Source of the DNA: Nocardioides luteus
Lineage (GTDB): Bacteria; Actinomycetota; Actinomycetes; Propionibacteriales; Nocardioidaceae
Length of the DNA: 42,179 nucleotides
NCBI RefSeq assembly: GCF_014648595.1
Contig: NZ_BMRK01000031.1
Location: 1-42,179, forward strand
Direction of reading: 5' to 3'
This document shows, in pieces, positions 22,853-30,961 of this stretch. The notes below the pieces were generated by a model, which was not told the origin of the DNA, ran no database searches, and saw nothing but the letters and a program-made list of their open reading frames with translations. Each line of letters starts with the position of its first letter. Within the stretch, counting starts at the first letter, position 1. The translations under genes were made by a program, and so were the position numbers.

Positions 22853-23209
22853 ATGTCACTCAACGACCTACTCATCTCTGCCGACGGCGAGGTCGGCGCC
22901 TACACCCTGACCACCGCCCGACTGTGGGCGACGCTCGCCGCGTTCGCCGGGCTGGCCGGCACGGTGGCCGGTGTCGCGGCCCTGCTCCGTGCCGTACGCG
23001 GCGTCGGAAACCGCGGCCGCAACGGCGCGTACGTCGCGCTCGGCTGCGGTGCGGTCGCGCTGGTCGTCGGCGTCGTCAACCTGCTGGTCGCCGACGGCGG
23101 CCCCGGCACGGGCAACGGCGTCGTCGGCGGAGGTATGGCGATCGTCCTGGGTCTGGCCGGGATCGTCCTCGGCGCGCTCGCCCTCGGCCGGGCCCGTCGC
23201 GTCGCCTAG
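22853..23209 (+). CDS. Small membrane protein, DUF6223-like
   Basis: The 118-residue protein has three hydrophobic segments (about 25-45, 60-82 and 92-112), with Gly/Arg-rich turns (RAVRGVGNRGRNG) and the motif VADGGPGTGNGVVGG. It resembles the DUF6223 family of small actinobacterial membrane proteins, named from memory and moderately sure. ATG 22853 has AAGGAG upstream. It is divergent from the histidine kinase, a common arrangement for a target or accessory of such a system. Its 3' end overlaps the convergent methyltransferase gene by 4 nt. Confidence 0.78.
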   Translation: MSLNDLLISADGEVGAYTLTTARLWATLAAFAGLAGTVAGVAALLRAVRGVGNRGRNGAYVALGCGAVALVVGVVNLLVADGGPGTGNGVVGGGMAIVLGLAGIVLGALALGRARRVA

Positions 23210-24318
23210 CGCCGCTCGAGGAGGAGCAGCACCTCGTGGTGGTCGGTGTTGGGGAACATGTCGAGCAGGCGTGCGGACACCGGCCGCAGCGAGGGCATGT
23301 CGCCCAGGTCGCGGGCGAGGGTGTCGACGTTGCACGAGGAGTAGACGACGTGCTCGACACCCGACTGCTCCAGCCATCCGGCGAGCGCTGAGCCGATGCC
23401 CCGCCGAGGTGGGTTGACGACGACCAGGTCGGGAGCGGAGCCGGCGGAGAGGGCGTACGCGGTGGCGTCGCCGGCCACCCAGCGTGTGCCGGGCAGTTCC
23501 AGCTCGGCGGCGGTCGAGGCGGCGGCCTCGATCGCCTGCTCGCTGGCCTCGACGCCGAGGACTGCCCTCCCGGGCGCGGCGACGTGGAGGCCGAAGCCGC
23601 CGACGCCGCAGTAGAGGTCCCAGACCGAGCTCGGTGAGACCGCCGAGACCAGGTCGCGGGCGTGGCGGTAGAGGGCCGCGGCGACGGCGGTGTTGGTCTG
23701 GAAGAAGGAGTGCGGACGCAGCCGGAGGCCGATGCCGTTGACCTCCATCGTCAGCGCCTCACGGGAGGTCAGGAAGATCTCCTCGGGGCCCTCGATCACG
23801 GCCTTGTGCTCGGGCTGCACGTTCACCGAGGCGACCGCGACCGGGAGCTCCTCGAGCAGCGCCGGAAGGTGCTTGCGCAGCCGCGACAGCGCCTCCGTCG
23901 AGCGCAGCACCCAGCGCACCATCAGCTCCCCGCTCGGCGCCTCGGTGACGATGACGTGCTTGAGCTCGCCGCGCCGCTCCGGCACCGAGTAGGGAGTCAT
24001 TCGGGCGGTGGTGACGAACCGGGACAGGGCCGGCAAGGAAGCCTGTAGGCCGGGCGTGTGCAGCGGGCACGCGAGCAGGTCCACCCCGAGACCGTCGTGG
24101 GAGAGGATCCCGAGGGTCGGCGCCTCCGCCGAGCCGGCGACGACCATCTTCGCCTTGTTGCGGAAACCGGCCTCCGGGCTGGAGACCGGTTCCTGCCAAC
24201 GTACGTCGCCGAGAGCATCTGCGACCCGGCGCTGCTTCTGGGCGAGCTGGTCGGCGTAGGCCATCTCCAGCCAGCGGCAGGAGCGGCAGGCGCCGGAGGT
24301 GAAGTAGCCGCAGTCCAT
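23206..24318 (-). CDS. rlmC: 23S rRNA (uracil-C5)-methyltransferase, RlmC/RumB type
   Basis: The enzyme methylates C5 of uracil in 23S rRNA using SAM (U747 for E. coli RlmC). It has 370 residues. The short N-terminus with Fe-S-type cysteines (CGYFTSGACRSCRWL, plus the later CPLH) and no TRAM domain are RlmC hallmarks. The SAM site is VWDLYCGVGGFGLHVA, the active-site motif is NPPRRGIG, and the nucleophilic Cys lies in VVYSSCNVDTLARDL. Whether it methylates U747 or another uracil is inferred from family likeness only. The frame starts at ATG 24318, 3 bp after the DUF4190 stop, so it is probably cotranscribed with the genes from 25332. Confidence 0.9.
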   Translation of the reverse strand: MDCGYFTSGACRSCRWLEMAYADQLAQKQRRVADALGDVRWQEPVSSPEAGFRNKAKMVVAGSAEAPTLGILSHDGLGVDLLACPLHTPGLQASLPALSRFVTTARMTPYSVPERRGELKHVIVTEAPSGELMVRWVLRSTEALSRLRKHLPALLEELPVAVASVNVQPEHKAVIEGPEEIFLTSREALTMEVNGIGLRLRPHSFFQTNTAVAAALYRHARDLVSAVSPSSVWDLYCGVGGFGLHVAAPGRAVLGVEASEQAIEAAASTAAELELPGTRWVAGDATAYALSAGSAPDLVVVNPPRRGIGSALAGWLEQSGVEHVVYSSCNVDTLARDLGDMPSLRPVSARLLDMFPNTDHHEVLLLLERR

Positions 24319-24321
24319 CCG

Positions 24322-24726
24322 TCAGATTCGGGTGCTCAGCATCGCGTTGATGCTGTCGAACGTGGTGGTGTCGGCCTCCCGCGAGGTCACCACGATCATC
24401 ACGATGATGAAGACGATGTAGGCGACCCAGAAGAGCAGGAACAGCGCTCCGAGGATCGTGCCGATCAGACCGGTGATGAAGCCGGCCTGCGCGTTGCCGC
24501 GGCCGCCGTAGGTGGTCGGGTTGGCGTCGATCTCGGCCATCGCCCGCTTGCCCTTGATCCAGCCGAAGGGTGCGACGAAGACGCCGAGACCGCCGCACAT
24601 GACCGAGAGGCACAGGCCGACGATGCCGAAGACCATCGCGTTGTTGGCCTCGGGGTGGGGCGGAAGCTGCTGGAACCCGTACGGCGCGGGTGCGGGCTGG
24701 TAGCCCGGCGGGGGAGTGTCCGTCAT
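24322..24726 (-). CDS. DUF4190-type membrane protein
   Basis: A 134-residue protein. The Pro/Tyr/Gln-rich N-terminus (residues 1-25, PPPGYQPAPAPYGFQQ) precedes two hydrophobic segments (about 30-52 and 78-108) flanking a loop with GKRAMAEID and GRGNAQAGFITG. This arrangement is DUF4190. It is the smaller paralogue of the neighbour at 24730. The function of DUF4190 proteins is unknown; similar Pro-rich tails are common in actinobacterial envelope proteins. The gap to the upstream gene is 3 bp. Confidence 0.82.
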   Translation of the reverse strand: MTDTPPPGYQPAPAPYGFQQLPPHPEANNAMVFGIVGLCLSVMCGGLGVFVAPFGWIKGKRAMAEIDANPTTYGGRGNAQAGFITGLIGTILGALFLLFWVAYIVFIIVMIVVTSREADTTTFDSINAMLSTRI

Positions 24727-24729
24727 CGC

Positions 24730-25332
24730 TCAGAACTCGCTGTCGTAGCTGTCGTAGCTCGAACCACCGTCGAACCCACCGCTGATCCCGATGATGATGA
24801 ACACCACGACGAGGATGATCGACAGCACCAGCAGGACGGTGCCGATGATGCCGAGGATGAACCCTGCCTGGGCGTTGCCGCGGCCGGTCAGGGCGCCGTT
24901 GGAGGCGTCGATGCGCTTCTTCGCCGCGAGACCCATGAACAGGGCGAACGGCGAGAGGACGATCGGGAGACCGCAGACGATCGACCCGGCGAGACCAATG
25001 ATGCCCAGCACCATCGACGTGGTCGCGCCGCCGTCGGGGGTGCCGACCTGGCCGCCGTACGCCGCCGGCGAGCCGTAGGGCGCCTGGCCGTAGCCCGGCT
25101 GAGCACCATGACCCGGCTGAGCGCCGTAGCCGGCCGGCGGTGGGGTCTGTCCGTAGGCGGCCGTCGGCGCCGGCGGGACCGGCGGGTTCTGGTCGTAGCT
25201 CGCGCCGCCGTAGGGGTTCGGCGGCTGCTCGGTCGGGGTCTGCTCGGTGGGCGACGGCGGAGGCGGAGTGGGGGCGTCGGCCGGCTGGTTCGAGTCGTTC
25301 TGCTCGTCGGACGGGTTCGTCATGGCCGACAT
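24730..25332 (-). CDS. DUF4190-type membrane protein with long Pro/Gly/Tyr/Gln-rich tail
   Basis: A 200-residue protein. Residues 1-105 are low complexity, with repeats such as GYGAQPGHGAQPGYGQAPYG and many Pro. The DUF4190 core follows: two hydrophobic segments around residues 110-135 and 155-185, with the shared GRGNAQAGFILGIIGT motif. It ends in a Gly/Ser/Tyr/Asp tail. ATG 25332 is taken; ATG 25323 three codons later is equally possible. It is a paralogue of the following gene and probably in one transcript with it and rlmC. Confidence 0.82.
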   Translation of the reverse strand: MSAMTNPSDEQNDSNQPADAPTPPPPSPTEQTPTEQPPNPYGGASYDQNPPVPPAPTAAYGQTPPPAGYGAQPGHGAQPGYGQAPYGSPAAYGGQVGTPDGGATTSMVLGIIGLAGSIVCGLPIVLSPFALFMGLAAKKRIDASNGALTGRGNAQAGFILGIIGTVLLVLSIILVVVFIIIGISGGFDGGSSYDSYDSEF

Positions 25333-25338
25333 TCTGTC

Positions 25339-26403
25339 TTAACTCTGCGGTTCCGTGCTCTCCGAGGGCTTCTCGAGCCAGTCGTCGACCTCGGCGAGGA
25401 GCCCCTTCTTGGTCGACTCGGGCGCGGTCGAGGCGGTGATCGACATCCGCGCGAGATCGGCGAGCGTCTCGTCGCTGAGCTCGTGGGCGGCTCGCATGGT
25501 CGCGTACTGCGCCGCCAGCCGGGACCCGAACAGCAGCGGGTCGTCGGCCCCCAGCGCCACGGTCGCTCCCGCCTCGAGCAGCTGCGGGAGCGGCACCGAG
25601 GTGAGATCGGAGTAGACCCCGAGCGAGACGTTGGACGTCGGGCAGACCTCCAGCGCGACGCCGGCCCGCACGATCTCGTCGAGCAGCGCCGGATCCTCGG
25701 CCGCGCGTACGCCGTGACCCAGCCGGGTCGCGTGCAGCCGGTGGAGCACGGTGCGGATGTGCTCGGGACCGCGCAGCTCACCGCCGTGGGGCATCAGCCG
25801 CAGTCCGGCCCGCTCGGCGATCTTGAAGGCATGGTCGAACTCCTCGGTGCGCCCACGCCGCTCGTCGTTGGAGAGCCCGAAGCCGACGACACCGCGGTCG
25901 ACGTACTGCGAGGCCAGCCGCGCCAGCGTGCGCGCGTCCAGTGGGTGGCGGGTGCGGTTGGAGGCGATGATCACCGCGATCCCGAGCCCGGTCTCCCGCT
26001 CGGCGTCCGCGACGGCCGAGAGCACCAGGTCGGTGAAGGCGGTGATGCCGCCGAACTTCGCCGCATAGCCAGACGGGTCGACCTGGATCTCGAGCCACCG
26101 CCCGCCGTCGCGGACGTCGTCCTCGGCGACCTCCATCACGAGCCGCCGGATGTCGGCCTCCGTACGCAGCACCGACCGCGCCACGTCGTAGAGCCGCTGG
26201 AAGCGGAACCAGCCCTTCTCGTCGGCCGCGCTCAGGGTCGGCGGCCAGTCCGAGACCAGCTGCTCGGGCAGCCGGATCCCGTCCCGGGTCGCCAGCTCGA
26301 GCAGGGTCTCGTGGCGCATCGCACCGGTGAAGTGCAGGTGCAGATGCGCCTTCGGGAGCGTACGCAGGTCGCGCCGGTCGGCAGGGGTGGACACGGACGT
26401 CAC
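25339..26403 (-). CDS. add: Adenosine deaminase
   Basis: Deaminates (deoxy)adenosine to (deoxy)inosine in purine salvage. The 354-residue protein has the metal site HLHLHFTGAM near the N-terminus, MPHGGELRGPEH with catalytic His/Glu, LGHGVRA, EVCPTSNVSLG and the Asp pair in LGADDPLLFG. The start is GTG 26403, which overlaps the stop of the upstream aminotransferase gene (GTGA); a second GTG at 26394 is possible. Long open frames on both strands across this region are shadows. Confidence 0.92.
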   Translation of the reverse strand: MTSVSTPADRRDLRTLPKAHLHLHFTGAMRHETLLELATRDGIRLPEQLVSDWPPTLSAADEKGWFRFQRLYDVARSVLRTEADIRRLVMEVAEDDVRDGGRWLEIQVDPSGYAAKFGGITAFTDLVLSAVADAERETGLGIAVIIASNRTRHPLDARTLARLASQYVDRGVVGFGLSNDERRGRTEEFDHAFKIAERAGLRLMPHGGELRGPEHIRTVLHRLHATRLGHGVRAAEDPALLDEIVRAGVALEVCPTSNVSLGVYSDLTSVPLPQLLEAGATVALGADDPLLFGSRLAAQYATMRAAHELSDETLADLARMSITASTAPESTKKGLLAEVDDWLEKPSESTEPQS

Positions 26404-27683
26404 GCGAGCAACTTCTCCGCGGCTGCCAGCTTCACGCACACGGTGACGACCTCCATGGCCCCGCTGACCTGCTCCAGCGGCGGGAACGAGGGGGCGAGCC
26501 GGATGTTGGTGTCCTCCGGGTCGACCTTGCCGGGGAAGGCGGAGCCGGCCGGGGTCAGCGCGACGCCGGCGCCCTTGGCCAGCTCGATCACCCGGCTGGC
26601 GGTGCCGGGGAGGACGTCGAGGCTGACGAAGTAGCCACCTGCGGGCTTGGTCCACGTCGCCACACCGAGCGAGCCGAGCTCGGCGGCGAGGGCGTCCTCG
26701 ACGGCGGCGAAGCGCGGCGCGAGCAGCTCGCGATGCTTGGCCATGTGGTCGCGTACGCCCGCGGCGGAGCCGAAGAACTCCGCGTGGCGCAGGTGGTTGA
26801 CCTTGTCGGGGCCGATCGCACCGTGGCTGAGGTGGCCGAGCCACCAGGCGACGTTCTCCTTCGAGCCGCCGAAGAAGCCGACGCCGGCGCCTGCGTAGGT
26901 GACCTTGGAGGTCGAGGCGAAGATCAGCGGACGGTGGGGGTGGCCGGCGGCGTTGGCCAGCGAGAGCACGTCGGCGGTCTTGGTCTCGGCCGGGGTGAGG
27001 TGGTGCAGCGCGTAGGCGTTGTCCCAGAAGATCTTGAAGTCGGGCGCCGCCGTCGGCATCGAGGCGAGTCGCTCGGCGATCTCCTGCGATGTGGTGTCAC
27101 CGGTCGGGTTGGCGTAGGTCGGCACCAGCCACATGCCCTTGATCGCGGGGTCGTCGGCGACCAGGGCGGCGACGGCGTCCGCGTCGGGACCGTCGGGACC
27201 CATCGGGACGGTCACCATCTCGATCCCGAACCACTCCAGCAGCGTGAAGTGGCGGTCGTAGCCCGGCACCGGGCAGACGAACTTCACCGTCTCCTCGCGA
27301 CCCCACGGACGCTCGCTGTCGACGCCGCCGTGGAGCCAGAGGTACATCAGCGTGTCGCGCATCATCGTGAGGCTCGAGTTGCCTCCGGCGATGAGCTGGT
27401 CGGTCTCCAGACCGAGCAGCTCGGCGTAGATCTCACGGATCTCGATGCCACCGGCCAGACCGCCGTAGTTGCGCGTGTCGGTGCCGTCCGGGGCCGTCGT
27501 CGACTTGGGGAGCTGGAGCAGGCCGTCGGAGAGGTTGAGCTGGTCGGCCGAGGGCTTGCCCCGGGTCAGGTCCAGCTTCAGGCCCTGGGCGACCAGGCCG
27601 TCGTACGCCGTGCGCTGCTCCGTCGCGAACGCTTCGAGTTCCTCGCGCGAGAGCTCGGCGAGGGGGCGGGGATCTGAGGTCAT
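26400..27683 (-). CDS. aspT: Aspartate aminotransferase, AspT-like (fold type I, subgroup Ic)
   Basis: The 427-residue PLP enzyme has the PLP Lys in STSKVTYAGAGVGFFG, the Asp/Tyr region FKIFWDNAYALHHL, and the substrate Arg in TNIRLAPSFP. The N-terminal RGKPSADQLNLSDG and SSLTMMRDTLMYLWLHG match the corynebacterial AspT type of aspartate aminotransferase, not the E. coli AspC type. ATG 27683 is chosen because TAGGAT lies 7 nt upstream (leaderless) and the frame further upstream has no family match. The downstream add gene overlaps by 4 nt. Confidence 0.88.
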   Translation of the reverse strand: MTSDPRPLAELSREELEAFATEQRTAYDGLVAQGLKLDLTRGKPSADQLNLSDGLLQLPKSTTAPDGTDTRNYGGLAGGIEIREIYAELLGLETDQLIAGGNSSLTMMRDTLMYLWLHGGVDSERPWGREETVKFVCPVPGYDRHFTLLEWFGIEMVTVPMGPDGPDADAVAALVADDPAIKGMWLVPTYANPTGDTTSQEIAERLASMPTAAPDFKIFWDNAYALHHLTPAETKTADVLSLANAAGHPHRPLIFASTSKVTYAGAGVGFFGGSKENVAWWLGHLSHGAIGPDKVNHLRHAEFFGSAAGVRDHMAKHRELLAPRFAAVEDALAAELGSLGVATWTKPAGGYFVSLDVLPGTASRVIELAKGAGVALTPAGSAFPGKVDPEDTNIRLAPSFPPLEQVSGAMEVVTVCVKLAAAEKLLA

Positions 27684-27690
27684 GACAGCA

Positions 27691-27696
27691 ATCCTA
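27691..27696 (-). promoter_or_regulatory. -10 box of aspT-add operon (leaderless)
   Basis: On the minus strand TAGGAT lies 7 nt before ATG 27683. Confidence 0.5.
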
Positions 27697-27738
27697 TGTG
27701 TCAGCACACCCCGTAGGTCGACCCCGGCGACCCCGGTT

Positions 27739-27768
27739 TTGTGCGCGTCATCGCACAGTGCGTAGACT
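27739..27768 (+). promoter_or_regulatory. Promoter of tRNA-Trp/secE/nusG
   Basis: TTGTGC (27739-27744) and TAGACT (27763-27768) have an 18-bp spacer and lie 66 bp before the tRNA. They are likely to drive the tRNA and the genes behind it up to the terminator at 29199. Confidence 0.45.
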
Positions 27769-27834
27769 CACCGTTGGTGGTCTTCCCACATGGTCAGCTG
27801 CGCCCTCAACCGCGCCGTTGATGCAGACCTCCGT

Positions 27835-27907
27835 AGGGCACTAGCTCAACTGGCAGAGCATCGGTCTCCAAAACCGAAGGTTGGGGGTTCAAGTCCCTCG
27901 TGCCCTG
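27835..27907 (+). tRNA. tRNA-Trp (CCA)
   Basis: The acceptor AGGGCAC pairs with GTGCCCT (27900-27906). The anticodon stem TCGGT/ACCGA holds loop CTCCAAA with anticodon CCA. It lies immediately before secE, as trpT does in mycobacteria. Confidence 0.96.
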
Positions 27908-27952
27908 CAAAGCCGGACCAGCGATGGAAACGTTTCGAGAGAAGGTGGCGGC

Positions 27953-28201
27953 GTGACGGACAGCAAGGCAGCAGTCCCGACTCCGAACGAGAAGAAGTCG
28001 GAGAAGCGCACCAGTCTCCCGACGTTCTACCGCCAGGTCGTGGCCGAGCTCCGCAAGGTCGTCTGGCCGACGCAGCAGCAGCTCACGACGTACTTCATCG
28101 TGGTTCTGGTCTTCGTCCTGGTCATGATGGCGATCACCGCGGGCCTTGACCTCGGGTTCGGCAAGTTGATGTTCTGGGTGTTCGGCGGCCGCGACGCGTG
28201 A
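27953..28201 (+). CDS. secE: Preprotein translocase subunit SecE
   Basis: Essential membrane subunit of the SecYEG channel that stabilises SecY. It has 82 residues: a charged cytoplasmic N-terminus, the conserved amphipathic motif [20 protein letters not shown], and one transmembrane helix ([20 protein letters not shown]). GTG 27953 has GAGAAGG upstream and gives the normal length for single-helix SecE. nusG follows in the usual order. Confidence 0.95.
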   Translation: MTDSKAAVPTPNEKKSEKRTSLPTFYRQVVAELRKVVWPTQQQLTTYFIVVLVFVLVMMAITAGLDLGFGKLMFWVFGGRDA

Positions 28202-28263
28202 TCGCGTGGGCCCCGGCCCGCGGAACACACCCGATACACACATTCAACGGTTTGGAGCAGGAC

Positions 28264-29079
28264 GTGTCTGAGCAGGACTACACCGAGGAGACCGAGGTCC
28301 TCGAGACGGCCGAGGCTGCCTCCGACGTGCCTGCAGAGGCCGAGGTCGACGAGGCTGACGAGTCCGGCGAGGCCGGCGACGCCGCCGAGACCGAGGGCTC
28401 CTTCGACGAGATCGTCGAGGGTGAGGCCCCCGAGGCCGCCGACGACGACCCGCTCGAGGCGTTCCGCCGTGAGCTGTGGGCGAAGCCGGGCGACTGGTTC
28501 GTGATCCACACCTACTCGGGCATGGAGAACCGGGTGAAGTCCAACCTGGAGAACCGCATCGTCTCCCTCAACATGGAGGACTACATCCACGAGATTGTGG
28601 TCCCCACCGAGGAGGTCCCGGAGATCAAGAACGGCCAGCGCAAGATGGTCAAGCGCACCGTTCTCCCCGGTTACGTCCTGGTCCGCATGGACCTCACCGA
28701 CGAGTCCTGGGCCGCCGTACGCCACACCCCCTCCGTCACCGGTTTCGTCGGCCACAGCCACCAGCCCGTGCCGCTGTCGATGACCGAGGTCGAGAACATG
28801 CTCGCCCCGGCCGTCGTCGCCCAGGCCGAGGCCGAGGCTGCCGCCGCCGGTGAGGCCGCGACCGCCACCTCCGGCGCCACCGGCACCGCCAAGAAGCCGG
28901 TCGAGGTCGTCGACTTCGCCGAGGGCGACTCGGTCACCGTCGTCGACGGCCCCTTCGCCACCCTCCACGCGACCATCACCGAGCTCAACGCCGAGTCGCA
29001 GCGCGTCAAGGCGCTCGTCGAGATCTTCGGCCGCGAGACCCCTGTCGAACTGTCGTTCAACCAGATCGAGAAGGTCTGA
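28264..29079 (+). CDS. nusG: Transcription termination/antitermination factor NusG
   Basis: Binds RNA polymerase and couples it to Rho or the ribosome. The 271-residue protein is longer than the roughly 180 of E. coli. A strongly acidic extension (about residues 1-75, rich in Glu/Asp/Ala) precedes the NGN domain ([20 protein letters not shown]...). A Glu/Ala- and Ala/Thr-rich insert of about 40 residues separates it from the KOW domain ([21 protein letters not shown]). Acidic N-terminal extensions occur in other actinobacterial NusG proteins. GTG 28264 lies behind GGAGCAGGAC; the frame runs upstream to 28198 but without similarity. The hairpin at 29199 ends the transcript. Confidence 0.95.
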   Translation: MSEQDYTEETEVLETAEAASDVPAEAEVDEADESGEAGDAAETEGSFDEIVEGEAPEAADDDPLEAFRRELWAKPGDWFVIHTYSGMENRVKSNLENRIVSLNMEDYIHEIVVPTEEVPEIKNGQRKMVKRTVLPGYVLVRMDLTDESWAAVRHTPSVTGFVGHSHQPVPLSMTEVENMLAPAVVAQAEAEAAAAGEAATATSGATGTAKKPVEVVDFAEGDSVTVVDGPFATLHATITELNAESQRVKALVEIFGRETPVELSFNQIEKV

Positions 29080-29087
29080 GCCTGCGG

Positions 29088-29172
29088 CCCTGCGAGCGAA
29101 GCGAGCAGGGTCGCAACGCGAAGAGGTCGAGCGAGCGCAGCGGGTGAGCCTGCGAACCCGCGAAGCGGGTCG
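29088..29172. repeat. Short hairpin repeats after nusG
   Basis: CCCTGC-GAGCGAAGCGA-GCAGGG type and ACCCGC-GAA-GCGGGT hairpins follow each other within 85 bp, joined by AGGTCGAGCGAGCGCAGCG. They are simple GC-rich inverted repeats of the intergenic kind. No ORF is credible here. Confidence 0.5.
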
Positions 29173-29198
29173 AGACCCAGCGTAGAAGCTTCATCACA

Positions 29199-29231
29199 CC
29201 GAATGCCCGGGCATCGAGCCCGGGCATTCGG
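29199..29231 (+). terminator. secE-nusG terminator
   Basis: A perfect 14-bp stem, CCGAATGCCCGGGC with GCCCGGGCATTCGG, has a 5-nt loop and is followed by CATTTGTC. Confidence 0.88.
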
Positions 29232-29279
29232 CATTTGTCGGGAGTCGGCAGCAGGACTGGCTCGCCGTGGGTCCCTTCG

Positions 29280-29520
29280 CTGGTCGAGCCGCCGGAGCCG
29301 CTAGGCGGAGGCGTGTCGAGACCAACACGGCCCCCTCGGCGCTCGATGAGACCGTGTTGGTCTCGACACGCTCGGCCGCAAGCGGCCTCGCGGCTCGACC
29401 AGCGGAGGCTCAGGTGGCCTCGGCCTCGGGGCTTTGAGTCGCTGGGCTTTCGTTCGGGGGTCTCGACAAGCTCGACCTCCGGTTCCCCCGCTGGTCGAGC
29501 CACCGGACACGCTGAGCGGA
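29280..29520. repeat. Composite palindromic repeat cluster between nusG and lytic transglycosylase gene
   Basis: A long-form repeat at 29280-29326 (TGGTCGAGCC... to ...TGTCGAGACCAAC) is faced by an inverted relative at 29357-29406. The inner flanks GTCGAGACCAACACGG (29314-29329) and CCGTGTTGGTCTCGAC are perfect reverse complements, making a palindrome of about 127 bp. An exact 19-bp unit follows at 29459-29477, and a further long-form half at 29490-29520. The cluster separates convergent genes and may terminate transcription both ways. Confidence 0.75.
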
Positions 29521-29525
29521 GTGCG

Positions 29526-30746
29526 TTACGGGATCGTCTTGATCAGCCACTCGACGTACCCGGTGATGTCGGTGACGACACCCGGGACGGCGGCTTTGGT
29601 CTCGGGGACGGACTTGCCGAGCAGGCGGACGCCGCAGGCGTCGATGGCGCGGTTGGTGTCCCAGCCGGAGGCGAGGTCGGGGAAGCGGGCGGCCAGCTCG
29701 TCGGCGCAGATCGCGCGGCGCTCGGTGCGGGTGGCCGCTTTGCCGTCGTCGGTCGGGGTGGCGCTGGGGCTGGGGGTGGTCGAGGGGGAAGCACTCGGCT
29801 TGGTGCCGGACTGGGCGCCGGGCGTCGGCTTCGGGGCGGATGCCGTGGCCTGCTTCTTCCCCGGCTTCTTCTCACCCTTCTTGCCGGCGTTCTTGCCGCC
29901 CTTCTTTCCGGCCTTCTCCCCGTGACCAGGGCCGGGCTCGGCGTGCGCGGGGGCGGCGGCGAGCTCGATCTCGTCGCTGCCGTAGGGGCTGTCGGCGTAG
30001 CCCTTGGCGATCTTCAGCACGGTCGAGACGTACGCCTTGCTGTGGTTGTAGCGCTCGAGCGCGGCGAGCTGACCCTCGCGGGTGGAGAGGTCGTCGTCGC
30101 CGGAGCAGAGGTAGACGGCGGCGGCGAGGGCGGCGTCGTCGATGTCCTGCGGGTTGCGTACGCCGTCGCCGTCCCCGTCGACGGCGACCAGCGGCCACGT
30201 GGAGGGCACGAACTGCATCGGGCCGACGGCGCGGTCGCCGCTGGTGAGCTCGTCGACGGCGCCGGCGTCGGTGTCCGGGGCTGGGTCGCCGGCGGGGGTC
30301 TTCAGCGTGGGGCCGTAGATGGCCGGGACGGCCAGGCCGGAGTCGTTGAGACGGCTGCTCTTCAGGCGGCCGTGGTCGGATTCGACCATCCCGACGGCGG
30401 CGATCAGCGTCCAGTCGAGGGCGCAGGCGCGGTCGGCGGTGGTCACCACGGCGGAGGCCCGCTGGTAGGCGGCCAGTGCGGCCATCGGGATGTCACGGCC
30501 GTTGGCCAGCGCGATGGCGATGGTGCCGGTGCGGGCGCCCTTGTGGGAGCTCTGCGCCGGGGCGGGCTCGGTGACGCTCGCGGGCTGGTCGATGACCGAG
30601 GTCACCATGGTCTCGCCGCCGGGCAGCTTGACCGGTCCCTCGGGAGCGAAACCGGCGCCGGTGGCGGCAGCGGTCCAGGCGGCCGAGAGGGCGGCGAGCG
30701 GTACGAGTGCGGCGAACATGGACAGTTTGCCGAGGCGCTTGTTCAA
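29526..30746 (-). CDS. Secreted lytic murein transglycosylase (MltB/SLT_2 type)
   Basis: Cleaves peptidoglycan glycan strands. The start is uncertain. TTG 30746, with AAAGGGAG 8 nt upstream, gives a clean signal peptide (LNKRLGKLSMFAALVPLAAL) and 406 residues; TTG 30749 or GTG 30806 are alternatives. The catalytic Glu is in IAAVGMVESDHG, then SGDRAVGPMQFVPSTWP and NPQDIDDAALAAAVYLC. A Lys/Gly-rich linker (KAGKKGGKNAGKKGEKKPGKK) and a Pro/Ser/Thr-rich stretch follow, probably spanning or binding the wall. A small C-terminal domain with two Cys ends the protein. The interval to rplK (30747-30961) holds no recognised riboswitch. Confidence 0.87.
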   Translation of the reverse strand: MNKRLGKLSMFAALVPLAALSAAWTAAATGAGFAPEGPVKLPGGETMVTSVIDQPASVTEPAPAQSSHKGARTGTIAIALANGRDIPMAALAAYQRASAVVTTADRACALDWTLIAAVGMVESDHGRLKSSRLNDSGLAVPAIYGPTLKTPAGDPAPDTDAGAVDELTSGDRAVGPMQFVPSTWPLVAVDGDGDGVRNPQDIDDAALAAAVYLCSGDDDLSTREGQLAALERYNHSKAYVSTVLKIAKGYADSPYGSDEIELAAAPAHAEPGPGHGEKAGKKGGKNAGKKGEKKPGKKQATASAPKPTPGAQSGTKPSASPSTTPSPSATPTDDGKAATRTERRAICADELAARFPDLASGWDTNRAIDACGVRLLGKSVPETKAAVPGVVTDITGYVEWLIKTIP

Positions 30747-30961
30747 CAACGAGGCTCCCTTTGTAAATCCCGGGGGGAGTATGTCAGGAGGAGTGGCGGC
30801 CGTCACCCGCCGGGTCTCACTCAGTGGGTCGGCCTCGCTGATTTCGTGAACTCCGGTGGATCACGGACAATTGACAAGTTGCGAGAGCAACACAGCAGGT
30901 GGCAGAGGCCAAAACCAACGTTCGGCTTCGTCATGACCACGAGAAGGAAGAGATCTCAAGA

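Noticed and set aside
24058-26634. Open frame of 858 codons on the plus strand
   Set aside because: It runs antisense to rlmC, the DUF4190 genes, add and part of aspT, all of which have clear family motifs. Its translation is low-complexity Arg/Gly/Val, typical of a GC-rich shadow frame.
29088-29172. Possible CRISPR or tRNA-like structure after nusG
   Set aside because: Only short GC hairpins without regular spacing or a cloverleaf.
30747-30961. c-di-AMP (ydaO) riboswitch upstream of the transglycosylase gene
   Set aside because: Such riboswitches often precede wall hydrolase genes in Actinobacteria, but I could not find the conserved core on the minus strand here. A covariance-model search would settle it.
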